Part shown: positions 24,322-31,542 of the stretch, piece after piece | How the letters are laid out: the number at the start of each line of letters is the position of its first letter | Position numbering within the stretch: the first letter of the stretch is position 1 | DNA from: Marmoricola sp. Leaf446 | Lineage (GTDB): Bacteria; Actinomycetota; Actinomycetes; Propionibacteriales; Nocardioidaceae | DNA length: 64,000 nt | Direction of reading: 5' to 3' | NCBI RefSeq assembly: GCF_001424755.1 | Contig: NZ_LMRF01000001.1 | Coordinates: 1,042,903 to 1,106,902 of the forward strand | Position numbers and translations under genes: made by a program | Notes under the pieces: generated by a model | Database searches by the model: none | What the model saw: only the letters and a program-made list of their open reading frames with translations | Told to the model about the DNA's origin: nothing

Positions 24322-25110
24322 GTGACGACCTCCAGTTCGCCGCCCCCGGGCGCGGAGACCGGCCCCGAGGCGCGAACTGCAGGTCGTGGTGGCCGCGTCC
24401 TGCTGGTCCACGGCCTCTGGGCCGGACCGAGCACCTGGTGGCGGGTCGGGCCGATGCTCGAGGAGCGCGGCTGGCAGGTGGAGCGGGCGACGCTGGCGGG
24501 GCACGGCGGCCGGCCCCTCGGCGCGGTCCGGTCGGTGGCCGACCTGGCCGACGACGTGGTCGAGCACCACGCGGCGGGCGCCCTGGTCGTCGGGCACTCG
24601 CTGGGGGCGGTGGTGGCGCTGGAGCTGGCCGCGCGGGCGTCGTACGCCGTGGGGGTGCTGCTCGAGGACCCGCCCGGGCCCGGTCGCACCCGGCGCAGCC
24701 GCGAGGACGCCGAGCAGCGGACCCGCGAGGACGCCGCCGCCCGGACGGACCCGCACACCGCCGTCACCGAGCTGCTCCACGGCCATCCGACCTGGACCCG
24801 TCGCGACGCCCGCACGGTGGTGGAGGGGCGACTGCGGTCGGATCCTGCGCTGCAGCGGTTCTCGGCGCGGCACCTGTCGTGGGACCTGCCGGCCCGCGTG
24901 GCGGCCAGCCCGGTGCCGGTCGGGCTGCTGGTGGCCGTGGGGCGATACTCCGCGCTGGCCGAGCCCGACCGCAGCGCACTGACCGGCTCGCTCGCGCACG
25001 TCACCGAGGTGGGGGCGGGCCACCACGTCCACCTCGACGCCCCCGAGCGCTGGGTGGCGGCGGTCGACGCCTTCGGGGCCTCGCTCAGCCGCGGTGGGCC
25101 ACCACGTTGA
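24322..25110 (+). CDS. Alpha/beta hydrolase
   Basis: Alpha/beta-hydrolase of 262 residues. RVLLVHGLWAGPSTWWRV gives the oxyanion region, GHSLG contains the nucleophile (Ser 93), and the catalytic histidine is probably in GAGHHVHLDAPERW near residue 233. The substrate is not predictable. The first 25 residues are low-complexity and are read through an inverted repeat (24325-24387), so the native start is uncertain. Its 3' end overlaps the convergent glyoxalase-like gene by 26 bases. Confidence 0.82.
   Translation: MTTSSSPPPGAETGPEARTAGRGGRVLLVHGLWAGPSTWWRVGPMLEERGWQVERATLAGHGGRPLGAVRSVADLADDVVEHHAAGALVVGHSLGAVVALELAARASYAVGVLLEDPPGPGRTRRSREDAEQRTREDAAARTDPHTAVTELLHGHPTWTRRDARTVVEGRLRSDPALQRFSARHLSWDLPARVAASPVPVGLLVAVGRYSALAEPDRSALTGSLAHVTEVGAGHHVHLDAPERWVAAVDAFGASLSRGGPPR
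24325..24387. repeat. Inverted repeat inside the start of the alpha/beta hydrolase gene
   Basis: ACGACCTCCAGTTCGC (24325-24340) and GCGAACTGCAGGTCGT (24372-24387) pair at 15 of 16 positions over a 31-base spacer. The arm shares GACGA and CAGTTCG with the element at 23536, so both may belong to one repeat family. Confidence 0.65.
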
Positions 25111-25438
25111 AGACGTTGCCGTCGGGGGCGCGGACGAAGAAGCGGCGTACGCCCCAGGGCTCGTCGGTCAGCGGGTGCACGATCTCGTGGCCGAGCCGCC
25201 GGGCCTCGTCGTACGCCGCGTCGACGTCGTCGGTGTGCAGCGTGGCCACCGAGTCGACCGGGGCGGTGGCGTCGCCGCTGACGAGCTGGACGTGCGCGCC
25301 CGTCTCGGGCGAGGTCTGCCGGGCGACCCAGCCGAGGTCGAGCTCGGTGGTGCTCAGGCCGAGGAAGCCCGCGTAGAAGTCGCGCGCCGCCTCGACGTCG
25401 TCGACGGCGAGGTTGGTGGTGATGCGGATGACGTGCAC
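25085..25438 (-). CDS. VOC superfamily (glyoxalase/dioxygenase-like) protein
   Basis: Single vicinal-oxygen-chelate domain protein of 117 residues, with the usual two beta-alpha-beta-beta-beta units: ITTNLAVDDVEAARDFYAGF at the N-terminus and ATLHTDDVDAAYDEARRLGH in the middle, ending GNVFNVVAHRG. Such proteins range from glyoxalases to antibiotic-binding proteins. The substrate is unknown. ATG start, no clear ribosome site. Convergent with the hydrolase gene. Confidence 0.82.
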   Translation of the reverse strand: MHVIRITTNLAVDDVEAARDFYAGFLGLSTTELDLGWVARQTSPETGAHVQLVSGDATAPVDSVATLHTDDVDAAYDEARRLGHEIVHPLTDEPWGVRRFFVRAPDGNVFNVVAHRG

Positions 25439-25510
25439 GGGTCCTCCCGGGGTCTCGTCCCGATGCTGGCCCGGACCGGCCGCGGTGTCGACCCCGGAGT
25501 CGACCCGGCG

Positions 25511-26158
25511 TCAGCAGATCCGGCCGGCGAGCGTGGCGACCCCGGGACCGGTCAGCTCGGGCAGCACGACCGGCCGGCCGCTGACGGCCAGCGCCAGCGC
25601 CTCGCTGGCGCCGCGGACCTCGGCTCCATGGCCGTGGGTCCACTCCTGGTCGGTGGCGACCAGTCGCAGACCGCGCAGCCGTCCCATCGGCACGAAGCCG
25701 GACGCCCGTCGCCCCGACACCACGAAGTCGAGCACCGGGCGCCAGCCGTCCGGGTCGGGCCCGACGTCGCGGCCCAGCGGCCGGGCGGCGTCGCGCAGGT
25801 GGATGGCGCTGTCGGCGAGCGGCCCGAGCGCCCCGACCACGGGCGCGCTGAGCGGCGTGGCCGCACGCTCGCGCAGCTCGCGGATCAGCTCCTCGACGGG
25901 GCGCTGCGCGTCCCGCCGCGTGGTGGTGTCGACCATCCGGTGCAGGTCGCCCCGAGCCCGTACGACGTCGCGCAGCAGCCGCCACGGGGAGTGACCGCCC
26001 TCCGGCGGCACGAGGTGGGCGAGCACCTCGCGCACCGTCCACCCCGCGCACAGGCTGGGCGTGCGCCACTCGCCGGCGGTGAGCCCGTCGAACAGGTCCG
26101 CGGCCAGCAGCCGGTTGGCGGTGGCCAGGGCGAAGATCTCGTCGCGGGAGGTGTCCAC
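25511..26158 (-). CDS. Maleylpyruvate isomerase family mycothiol-dependent protein
   Basis: Protein of 215 residues with the DinB-like four-helix metal-binding fold. The N-terminal EIFALATANRLLAADLFDGL and SLCAGWTVREVLAHLVPP are typical of the mycothiol-dependent maleylpyruvate isomerase family, where His residues bind a metal. The specific reaction is unknown. Mycothiol dependence is a family property and agrees with an actinobacterial host. The GTG at 26158 is chosen because a -10-like TACCGT lies seven bases upstream; a GTG three codons earlier is also open. Confidence 0.82.
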   Translation of the reverse strand: MDTSRDEIFALATANRLLAADLFDGLTAGEWRTPSLCAGWTVREVLAHLVPPEGGHSPWRLLRDVVRARGDLHRMVDTTTRRDAQRPVEELIRELRERAATPLSAPVVGALGPLADSAIHLRDAARPLGRDVGPDPDGWRPVLDFVVSGRRASGFVPMGRLRGLRLVATDQEWTHGHGAEVRGASEALALAVSGRPVVLPELTGPGVATLAGRIC

Positions 26159-26165
26159 GCGGCCC

Positions 26166-26171
26166 ACGGTA
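26166..26171 (-). promoter_or_regulatory. Leaderless -10 box (TACCGT)
   Basis: TACCGT on the minus strand stops seven bases before the GTG at 26158, fitting a leaderless transcript of the mycothiol-dependent protein gene. Confidence 0.45.
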
Positions 26172-26180
26172 GGCGCCGGA

Positions 26181-26825
26181 TCAGGTCGTACGCCGCGCCA
26201 GCAGCGTCGAGTCCTCGATGTCGAAGCTCTCCCCGTCGCGCTCGACGGTGCGCGGACGCTGCTCGACCACGACCGCCTCGAAGCCCTCCGGCAGTCCGGG
26301 CAGCAGCTCGGCGGCCTCCCACATCGCCCGGCGGTGGCTCTCGCTCAGCTGGGTGTGGTGCGCCGACGGCGCGTGGCCGACGACGAGCAGGTGCCCGCCG
26401 GGCGCCACGGCCTCGGCGAGGCGGCGGGTGACCTCGACCATGCCGTGGTCCGGCGGGTGCAGGAAGTGGGTGGTGACGAGGTCGAACCGCCGGCCCTCCG
26501 CGGCGAAGGCACGCGCGTCGACCTGCCACCAGTCGGTGCAGTCGGCGACGCCCGCCTGCTCGGCGTGCCGGGCGGCCCGGGCGAGGCCGTTGGCGGAGAA
26601 GTCGGCACCGGTCACGTACCAGCCCTGCTGAGCGAGCCAGACCACGTCGCCGCCCTCGCCGCAGCCGACGTCGAGCGCGGTGCCGGGGGTCAGCCGGCCG
26701 GCCTCGGTGACCAGCTGGGGGTTGGGCCTCCCGCTCCACATCGCGTCGTCGCCGACGTAGCGCTCCTCCCAGCCCGCGGGCTCGAAGAAGTCCGTTTCGG
26801 TGGGGTCGTGCTCGTGCTCGCTCAT
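26181..26825 (-). CDS. Class I SAM-dependent methyltransferase
   Basis: Methyltransferase of 214 residues. The SAM-binding motif I is GTALDVGCGEGGDVVWLA, followed by YVTGADFSANGLARAARHA and the post-I DLVTTHFLHPPD. WEERYVGDDAMWSGRPNPQL just before motif I is typical of a tellurite-resistance/thiopurine-like methyltransferase subgroup in actinobacteria. The substrate cannot be read. ATG start at 26825. Its stop is 23 bases from the next gene, the mycothiol-dependent protein, read in the same direction. Confidence 0.85.
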   Translation of the reverse strand: MSEHEHDPTETDFFEPAGWEERYVGDDAMWSGRPNPQLVTEAGRLTPGTALDVGCGEGGDVVWLAQQGWYVTGADFSANGLARAARHAEQAGVADCTDWWQVDARAFAAEGRRFDLVTTHFLHPPDHGMVEVTRRLAEAVAPGGHLLVVGHAPSAHHTQLSESHRRAMWEAAELLPGLPEGFEAVVVEQRPRTVERDGESFDIEDSTLLARRTT

Positions 26826-26883
26826 GGCACCAGGGTGGACCCGAGGGCCACCGGACGACAAACACTCTTGCCGGATCGGCAAG

Positions 26884-27915
26884 TCAGCCGGCCGGGCTCC
26901 AACCGAGCGCCGGACCGAGCCGGGTGGCGACGTCGGTCAGGATCTGGACGTGGTCGTCGTGCTCGAAGGAGAACGGCAGCGCGAACGCGACCTCGTCGAC
27001 CTCCCGGAACCCAGCGTGGACGTGGAGCCGCTCGGCGATCTCCTCGGCCGTGCCGACCAGGTCGGGGGCGAACAGCAGCCCGGCCGGGCCCTGCGGGGTG
27101 GTGGTGCGGGGGAGCCGCGCGGCGGCGTACGCCTCGTAGCGGGCGCGCTGCTCGGCGCTCGCGCCGTCGGTGGGGATGACGACGAGGCCCTGGGAGACGC
27201 GGGCGCGGTGGCCGTCCGGGTGGTGCTCGCGGAAGCGGCGCACGTGCGCCGCCTGGATCTCGGCGAAGTCGTGCCGCTCGGCGTCGGGTTCCTCGGCCTT
27301 GACGACGCTGCTGGTCAGGAAGTTCATGCCGTGCTCGCCGGCCCACTGGGCCGAGCGGAGGCTGGTGCCGCCGTACCAGAGCCGGCTCGCGAGACCGGGG
27401 GAGTGCGGCTGCACCCGGTCGGAGAACTCCTCGATGCCCACCGTGCCGCGGAACGGGCTGACCACCTCGCCGCGCACCATCCGCAGCAGCCGCTCGACGC
27501 GCGCGTAGGAGAAGTCCTCGACCTCGGCGGTGTCGGGGTAGAGCGCGTCGCGGACGTCGTCCCAGCGCATCGGCGGTCCGACGCTGACGCCGGGGTTGAG
27601 CCGGCCGCCGGAGAGCAGGTCGACGGTGGCGAGGTCCTCGGCCAGGCGCAGCGGGTTCTCCCAGCCGAGCGGAATGACGGCCGTGCCGAGCTCGATGCGC
27701 TGCGTGCGCTGGGTGGCCGCGGCCAGCAGCGCGACGGGGGAGGAGATGCCGTGCTGGAGGTGGCGGTGCCGCACCCAGGCGCTGTCGAAGCCGAGCTGCT
27801 CGCCGAGCTCGATCACCCGCAGCGTCGACTCGTGGCCGGGCGCCGGGTCGGCGGGGTCGAACAGGCCGATGGTCAGGAAGCCCAGGCGGCGCAGCGGTCG
27901 GGACGGGTCGGGCAC
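26884..27915 (-). CDS. LLM-class (luciferase-like) flavin-dependent oxidoreductase
   Basis: Flavin or F420-dependent monooxygenase-like protein of 343 residues with the bacterial luciferase barrel. Landmarks are LGFLTIGLFDPADPAPG at the N-terminus, LGEQLGFDSAWVRHRHLQHG, RIELGTAVIPLGWENPLRLA and LNPGVSVGPPMRWD. The substrate is unknown. A GTG start at 27915 with a leaderless -10 box seven bases upstream was chosen; longer in-frame extension upstream overlaps the DinB gene and has no family match. Confidence 0.85.
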   Translation of the reverse strand: MPDPSRPLRRLGFLTIGLFDPADPAPGHESTLRVIELGEQLGFDSAWVRHRHLQHGISSPVALLAAATQRTQRIELGTAVIPLGWENPLRLAEDLATVDLLSGGRLNPGVSVGPPMRWDDVRDALYPDTAEVEDFSYARVERLLRMVRGEVVSPFRGTVGIEEFSDRVQPHSPGLASRLWYGGTSLRSAQWAGEHGMNFLTSSVVKAEEPDAERHDFAEIQAAHVRRFREHHPDGHRARVSQGLVVIPTDGASAEQRARYEAYAAARLPRTTTPQGPAGLLFAPDLVGTAEEIAERLHVHAGFREVDEVAFALPFSFEHDDHVQILTDVATRLGPALGWSPAG

Positions 27916-27922
27916 GGGGCCG

Positions 27923-27928
27923 AGCCTA
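27923..27928 (-). promoter_or_regulatory. Leaderless -10 box (TAGGCT)
   Basis: TAGGCT on the minus strand, seven bases before the GTG at 27915. It straddles the end of the upstream DinB-type gene, so the LLM gene probably has its own promoter. Confidence 0.5.
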
Positions 27929-28684
27929 CGGGCGTGTCGTGGGTCCTCGGCGCGCCTCGATCGCGTCCAGGTCGCGGACGGCGAAGCGCTGGTGGTCCCA
28001 CTCCTCCCGGAGGACCACGTGCAGGCAGGCACGCACGCTCACCTCGCTCGCGGGGTTCCAGGGGTGGCGTACGGATGCCGCCAGCTGCTGCTCGGTGGTG
28101 GTGGCCAGCAGGTCGCGGACCTGCTGCTGGCGCTCGCGGCGGACGACCAGCACCTCGGCGTACGACGGGGAGGGGGTGCTGAAGACCGCGGTGTCGTAGC
28201 CGTCGGTGGCGTACTCCGCGTTCGGCACGCCGATCGGGTGGTAGGGCTGCTCGAGCCCCAGCACGCCGCGCCCGAGCCAGGTGTCGGTCGCCATCACCAG
28301 GTGCCGCAACGTCTGCGCGAACGACCACTCCCCGTCCACCGAGACGTCCGGCGTGCCGGCGGGCATCGCCGCCACCCGCGCGAGCACCGCGTCCCACGCG
28401 TCCTCCACCGCCGACCAGGCGGACCGGAGCCCTTCGGGGTCCTCCGCCGTACGCCGCTCCCGGCCCGGGAAGCGGCGGCACAGCTCGCCCTCGACGTGCG
28501 CCGCCACGTCGACGCCGTTGACCAGCAGCGAGCCGTCGGCCAGCCAGGGGGCGTCGATGTCGGCGCCGTCGACCTCGACCGCGCGCATCACCGCCCCGGA
28601 CAGGTCGGCGCGGACGAAGCGCGCGCCGCGCAGGTCGGCGTCGACGAACCGCCGGGGTCTGTCGGGCGCGGGCGTGGACGTCAC
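27926..28684 (-). CDS. DinB-family protein with N-terminal pentapeptide repeats
   Basis: Protein of 252 residues. Residues 10-40 read as pentapeptide repeats (FVDADLRGARFVRADLSGA). The rest is a DinB/DUF664-like four-helix domain with metal-site candidates in GEWSFAQTLRHLVMATDTWL and the C-terminal HVVLREEWDHQRFAVRDL. Such DinB proteins are putative metal-dependent transferases or hydrolases. The GTG start overlaps the TOPRIM gene stop by four bases, so the two are translationally coupled, which is unusual for this family. Function unknown. Confidence 0.78.
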   Translation of the reverse strand: MTSTPAPDRPRRFVDADLRGARFVRADLSGAVMRAVEVDGADIDAPWLADGSLLVNGVDVAAHVEGELCRRFPGRERRTAEDPEGLRSAWSAVEDAWDAVLARVAAMPAGTPDVSVDGEWSFAQTLRHLVMATDTWLGRGVLGLEQPYHPIGVPNAEYATDGYDTAVFSTPSPSYAEVLVVRRERQQQVRDLLATTTEQQLAASVRHPWNPASEVSVRACLHVVLREEWDHQRFAVRDLDAIEARRGPTTRP

Positions 28685-29295
28685 GGGGCCTCCTGGGTCG
28701 GGGAGTCCTTGCTACCCCGCGTCGCGGGGTCGGCGCCAGGGTCGCGCGTGCCGGGACCGACCACGGCGAGCAGCGGAGCCGGCACCCGGTCGAGGTCGAG
28801 CGCCTCGACGAACAGCCGGGCGTAGCGCGCCTTGCGGCCACCCTGGGAGGTGAGGAACCGGCGCAGCACCGCCTCGCGCGGCCAGTCGCGCTGCACCGGC
28901 ATCTGCGCCAGCAGCCGCAGCGACCGGCCGTCGCCCGCCGCCTCGATCACGGCCTCGGCCCGGTCGGCCCCGAGGGCTCGCAGCAGCTCGTCCTCGAGGT
29001 CGACCTCGCAGCGGTGGAACCCGAGGTCGGCGAGGTTGCGGCCCTCGACGACGAGGCCGGCCCGGCGCAGGCCGCGCCGCAGCTGCGGCTCCTCCGGCGC
29101 GTCGTACAGGCCGGTGAGGGTGACGCCGGCGCCCGACCACCGGACGGCGTGCGAGCGGACGTTGGTGATGCCGCCCATCGCCACCACCTCGACGCCCTCG
29201 GAGGCCAGGTCGCGACCCAGGCGGGCGGCCAGCGCGAGCAGCGCGACGCGGTCGCTCTCGCCCTCGACCAGCACCACGGTCCGCTGCGTCTCCAC
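28681..29295 (-). CDS. Standalone TOPRIM-domain protein (OLD-nuclease-like)
   Basis: Protein of 204 residues. The N-terminal half is a TOPRIM domain: the catalytic glutamate is in TVVLVEGESDRVALLALA, followed by VEVVAMGGITNVRSH and GLYDAPEE, where an acidic residue could bind metal. This is like the TOPRIM of OLD nucleases and RecR/primases, but no ATPase domain is attached. The C-terminal 70 residues (WPREAVLRRFLTSQGGRKARYARLF) are helical and unassigned. The GTG at 29295 was chosen because it begins just before the TOPRIM strand. Coupled to the DinB gene. Confidence 0.75.
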   Translation of the reverse strand: METQRTVVLVEGESDRVALLALAARLGRDLASEGVEVVAMGGITNVRSHAVRWSGAGVTLTGLYDAPEEPQLRRGLRRAGLVVEGRNLADLGFHRCEVDLEDELLRALGADRAEAVIEAAGDGRSLRLLAQMPVQRDWPREAVLRRFLTSQGGRKARYARLFVEALDLDRVPAPLLAVVGPGTRDPGADPATRGSKDSPTQEAP

Positions 29296-29307
29296 CCGAC
29301 CACCCTC

Positions 29308-29363
29308 GCACCGGGTCGTGAGGGTGAGGGGGCGGTCCAGCGCCCTCTGGGGCTCACGACCCG
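29308..29363 (+). repeat. Dispersed ~38-base repeat, copy 2, within a perfect 11-base inverted repeat
   Basis: The first 38 bases closely match the reverse complement of the element at 19543-19580. CGGGTCGTGAG (29312-29322) and CTCACGACCCG (29353-29363) are a perfect inverted pair around it. It lies between the divergent TOPRIM and FAD monooxygenase genes, just outside the latter's -10 box. Confidence 0.6.
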
Positions 29364-29368
29364 CTCCG

Positions 29369-29374
29369 TAGGCT
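29369..29374 (+). promoter_or_regulatory. Leaderless -10 box (TAGGCT)
   Basis: TAGGCT ends six bases before the GTG at 29381, supporting that start for the FAD-dependent monooxygenase. Confidence 0.5.
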
Positions 29375-29380
29375 CGCCGC

Positions 29381-30610
29381 GTGGACTCCCCAGCGCCGGC
29401 CGACCGTCCCTCCCGAGGCCGGGTGCTGGTCACCGGCGCCAGCATCGCCGGGCCCGCGGCGGCGTACTGGCTGGAGCGGATCGGCTACGAGGTCACCGTC
29501 CTGGAACGCAGCCCCGAGCCGCGCCTCGGCGGGCAGAACATCGACGTCCGCGGGCTGGCCAAGCAGGTGCTGGAGCGGATGGGCCTGCGCGACGCGGTGC
29601 TGGCGGCCAACACCGGCGAGGTCGGCACCCGGTTCGTCGACGCCGAGGGAGCGACGGTCTCGGAGTTCCCCGCCGAGGCGGGCGAGGGCGACGGACCCAC
29701 CGCCGAGCTGGAGGTGCTCCGCGGCGAGCTGGCCCGGATCCTCACCGAGGCGTGCGGCGACGGCGTCACCTGGTGGTCGGGCGACCACGTGGTGGCGCTC
29801 GACCAGACCGACGACGCGGTGACGGTCACGCTGGCCGGCGGCGACGAGCACGCCTTCGACCTGCTCGTGGTCGCCGAGGGCCCGGGATCCCGCACCCGCG
29901 GACTGGTGCTCGGCGAGGAGCAGCCGGAGCTGAAGCGGCTCGGCATGTACATGGCCTGGGCGACGATCCCGCGCACCGACGCCGACGACGACTGGTGGCG
30001 CTGGATGACGGTGCCGGGCTCGCGGTCGGTCACGCTGCGGCCCGACAACCTGGGCACGACGCGGGCGACGCTGGGGTTCATGAGCGACCCGGTCGGCTTC
30101 GAGGAGGGCACGCGCGAGGAGCAGGTGGCCGAGCTGCGGCGCCGCTTCGGCGACCTCGGCTGGGAGGTGCCGCGGGTGCTGGACGCGCTGGAGGCCGGCA
30201 GCGAGCTCTACGTGGAGGACCTTACCCAGGTGATCGCCCCGACCTGGAGTCGCGGTCGGGTGGTGCTGCTCGGCGACGCCGCGTGGTGCGTCACCCCGAT
30301 CGCCGGAGCCGGTACGTCGCTGGCGCTGGTCGGCGCCTACGTCCTCGCGGTCGAGCTGTCGCGGCTCTCGCCGGGGCGGCCGCCCACGGACGCCTTTGCC
30401 CGGTGGGAGGACTGGATGCGGCCGATGGTCGAGGACGCGCAGGACCTGCCGCCCGGCACGCCGCGCCTGGCCAACCCCGAGACCCGGCTGGGCACCGCGC
30501 TGCTCCGGGTCGGCACCAAGGTCGCCGCGTCGCGGCCGGTGCGCTCGCTCGCCGGCCGGCTCACCTCGGGGCCCGACGACGAGCGCGGGCTGCCCGACCT
30601 GCCGGCCTGA
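29381..30610 (+). CDS. FAD-dependent aromatic-ring-type monooxygenase
   Basis: Flavoprotein of 409 residues of the p-hydroxybenzoate hydroxylase/TetX type. The FAD fold is VLVTGASIAGPAAAYWLERI, with GYEVTVLERSPEP after it. RLGGQNIDVRG and the second FAD contact VVLLGDAAWCVTPIAGAGTS are typical. No membrane segment is visible, so it is probably soluble, using NAD(P)H and O2 on a small molecule. Next to a rifamycin ADP-ribosyltransferase gene; since some relatives attack rifamycin or tetracycline, a resistance role is possible but not shown. Confidence 0.85.
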   Translation: MDSPAPADRPSRGRVLVTGASIAGPAAAYWLERIGYEVTVLERSPEPRLGGQNIDVRGLAKQVLERMGLRDAVLAANTGEVGTRFVDAEGATVSEFPAEAGEGDGPTAELEVLRGELARILTEACGDGVTWWSGDHVVALDQTDDAVTVTLAGGDEHAFDLLVVAEGPGSRTRGLVLGEEQPELKRLGMYMAWATIPRTDADDDWWRWMTVPGSRSVTLRPDNLGTTRATLGFMSDPVGFEEGTREEQVAELRRRFGDLGWEVPRVLDALEAGSELYVEDLTQVIAPTWSRGRVVLLGDAAWCVTPIAGAGTSLALVGAYVLAVELSRLSPGRPPTDAFARWEDWMRPMVEDAQDLPPGTPRLANPETRLGTALLRVGTKVAASRPVRSLAGRLTSGPDDERGLPDLPA

Positions 30611-30630
30611 CACGCCCCGTCCGCGCGACC

Positions 30631-30636
30631 TAGGCT
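30631..30636 (+). promoter_or_regulatory. Leaderless -10 box of arr (TAGGCT)
   Basis: TAGGCT ends six bases before the GTG at 30643. It lies just downstream of the monooxygenase stop, so arr can be transcribed on its own. Confidence 0.5.
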
Positions 30637-30642
30637 GCGGCC

Positions 30643-31056
30643 GTGGTGCTGGACGAGGGGCCGTTCTTCCACGGCACGGTCGCCGACCTGCGGGTCGGCG
30701 ACCTGCTCACGGCCGGGCGCCGGTCCAACTACCGGCCCGAGGTCGTGATGAACCACGTCTACTTCACCTCGGTGGCCGACGGGGCCGGCCTCGCGGCCGA
30801 GCTGGCCGCGATGCTCCGCGGGGGCGACGCCGTGCCACGCGTGTACGCCGTGGAGCCAACGGGCGCGTTCGAGGACGACCCCAACGTGACGGACAAGAGG
30901 TTTCCCGGCAACCCGACACGGTCCTACCGCAGCGCCGAGCCGCTCCGGGTGCTGGGTGAGGTGCACGGGTGGACCCGGCTCACCCCCGAGGCGCTGGAGG
31001 CGTGGCGCGGCCGGCTGGCCGCGATCGAGGCGGCGCGCGGCGAGATCCTCAACTGA
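30643..31056 (+). CDS. arr: Rifamycin NAD+-dependent ADP-ribosyltransferase
   Basis: Enzyme of 137 residues that inactivates rifamycins by ADP-ribosylating the C21 hydroxyl. It matches the Arr family over its whole length: FFHGTVADLRVGDLLTAG, RRSNYRPEVVMNHVYFTS, VYAVEPTGAFEDDPNVTDKR (quoted in part) and FPGNPTRSYRSAEPL. Chromosomal arr genes are common in soil actinobacteria and usually give intrinsic low-level resistance. The GTG start is supported by a leaderless promoter. No mobile element is next to it. Confidence 0.93.
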   Translation: MVLDEGPFFHGTVADLRVGDLLTAGRRSNYRPEVVMNHVYFTSVADGAGLAAELAAMLRGGDAVPRVYAVEPTGAFEDDPNVTDKRFPGNPTRSYRSAEPLRVLGEVHGWTRLTPEALEAWRGRLAAIEAARGEILN

Positions 31057-31078
31057 CCGCCGCCGCACCTGCCGTGGC

Positions 31079-31408
31079 TCAGGCGGGCGTGGAGCCGCCC
31101 GCGACCTCGTAGTTCCAGACCTCGCTGTGGGTCGAGACCGGTGCCGGGGCTTCGCCGCCCGCGCGCTCGACGGCCGAGCGGTGGCCCTCGGAGAAGCCGG
31201 GGGAGCCGAGCCAGCCCTGGAACGACTCCTCGTCGCGCCAGCGGGTGATGACGAGCCACTGCGTGCGGTCGTCGGTGGGGCGGAGCAGCTCGAAGCCCTC
31301 GAACCCGTCCGCGCCGTCGACGGCACCGGCGCGTGCGGCGAAGCGGTGGGCGAGCTCGTCGCCCGAGCCGGCGGGGACGGTGATGGCGTTGATCTTGATG
31401 ACGGTCAC
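31079..31408 (-). CDS. Antibiotic biosynthesis monooxygenase (ABM) domain protein
   Basis: Small single-domain protein of 109 residues with the dimeric ferredoxin-like ABM fold. It opens VTVIKINAITVPAGSGDEL and has the conserved FEGFELLRPTDDRTQWLVIT and WRDEESFQGWL. Relatives include heme-degrading IsdG-like enzymes and quinone-forming monooxygenases. No histidine typical of IsdG is obvious, so the activity is open. Converges with arr, 22 bases apart. GTG start at 31408. Confidence 0.82.
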   Translation of the reverse strand: MTVIKINAITVPAGSGDELAHRFAARAGAVDGADGFEGFELLRPTDDRTQWLVITRWRDEESFQGWLGSPGFSEGHRSAVERAGGEAPAPVSTHSEVWNYEVAGGSTPA

Positions 31409-31483
31409 GGGTCCAGCGTGCCAGGGGGCGGGTCGGCGGAGACTCGCCGGGGGATCTGGTTCTGTCCGCCACCTGGCCATGCT

Positions 31484-31499
31484 TCGTCCACATGTTCGA
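31484..31499 (+). promoter_or_regulatory. Possible LexA (SOS) box upstream of the DUF222/HNH gene
   Basis: TCGTCCACATGTTCGA matches 10 of the 12 fixed bases of the actinobacterial LexA site TCGAAC-N4-GTTCGA, including a perfect right half. It lies 43 bases before the chosen start. A nuclease gene under SOS control would make sense, but this is inference. Confidence 0.45.
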
Positions 31500-31542
31500 A
31501 TACAGGCTTTACGCGGTCTTCCGACGGGCGGAGGATGGAGGC

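Noticed and set aside
28681-29295. Complete OLD-nuclease anti-phage system (Gabija-like)
   Set aside because: The TOPRIM protein lacks the ABC ATPase half and there is no UvrD-type helicase gene beside it.
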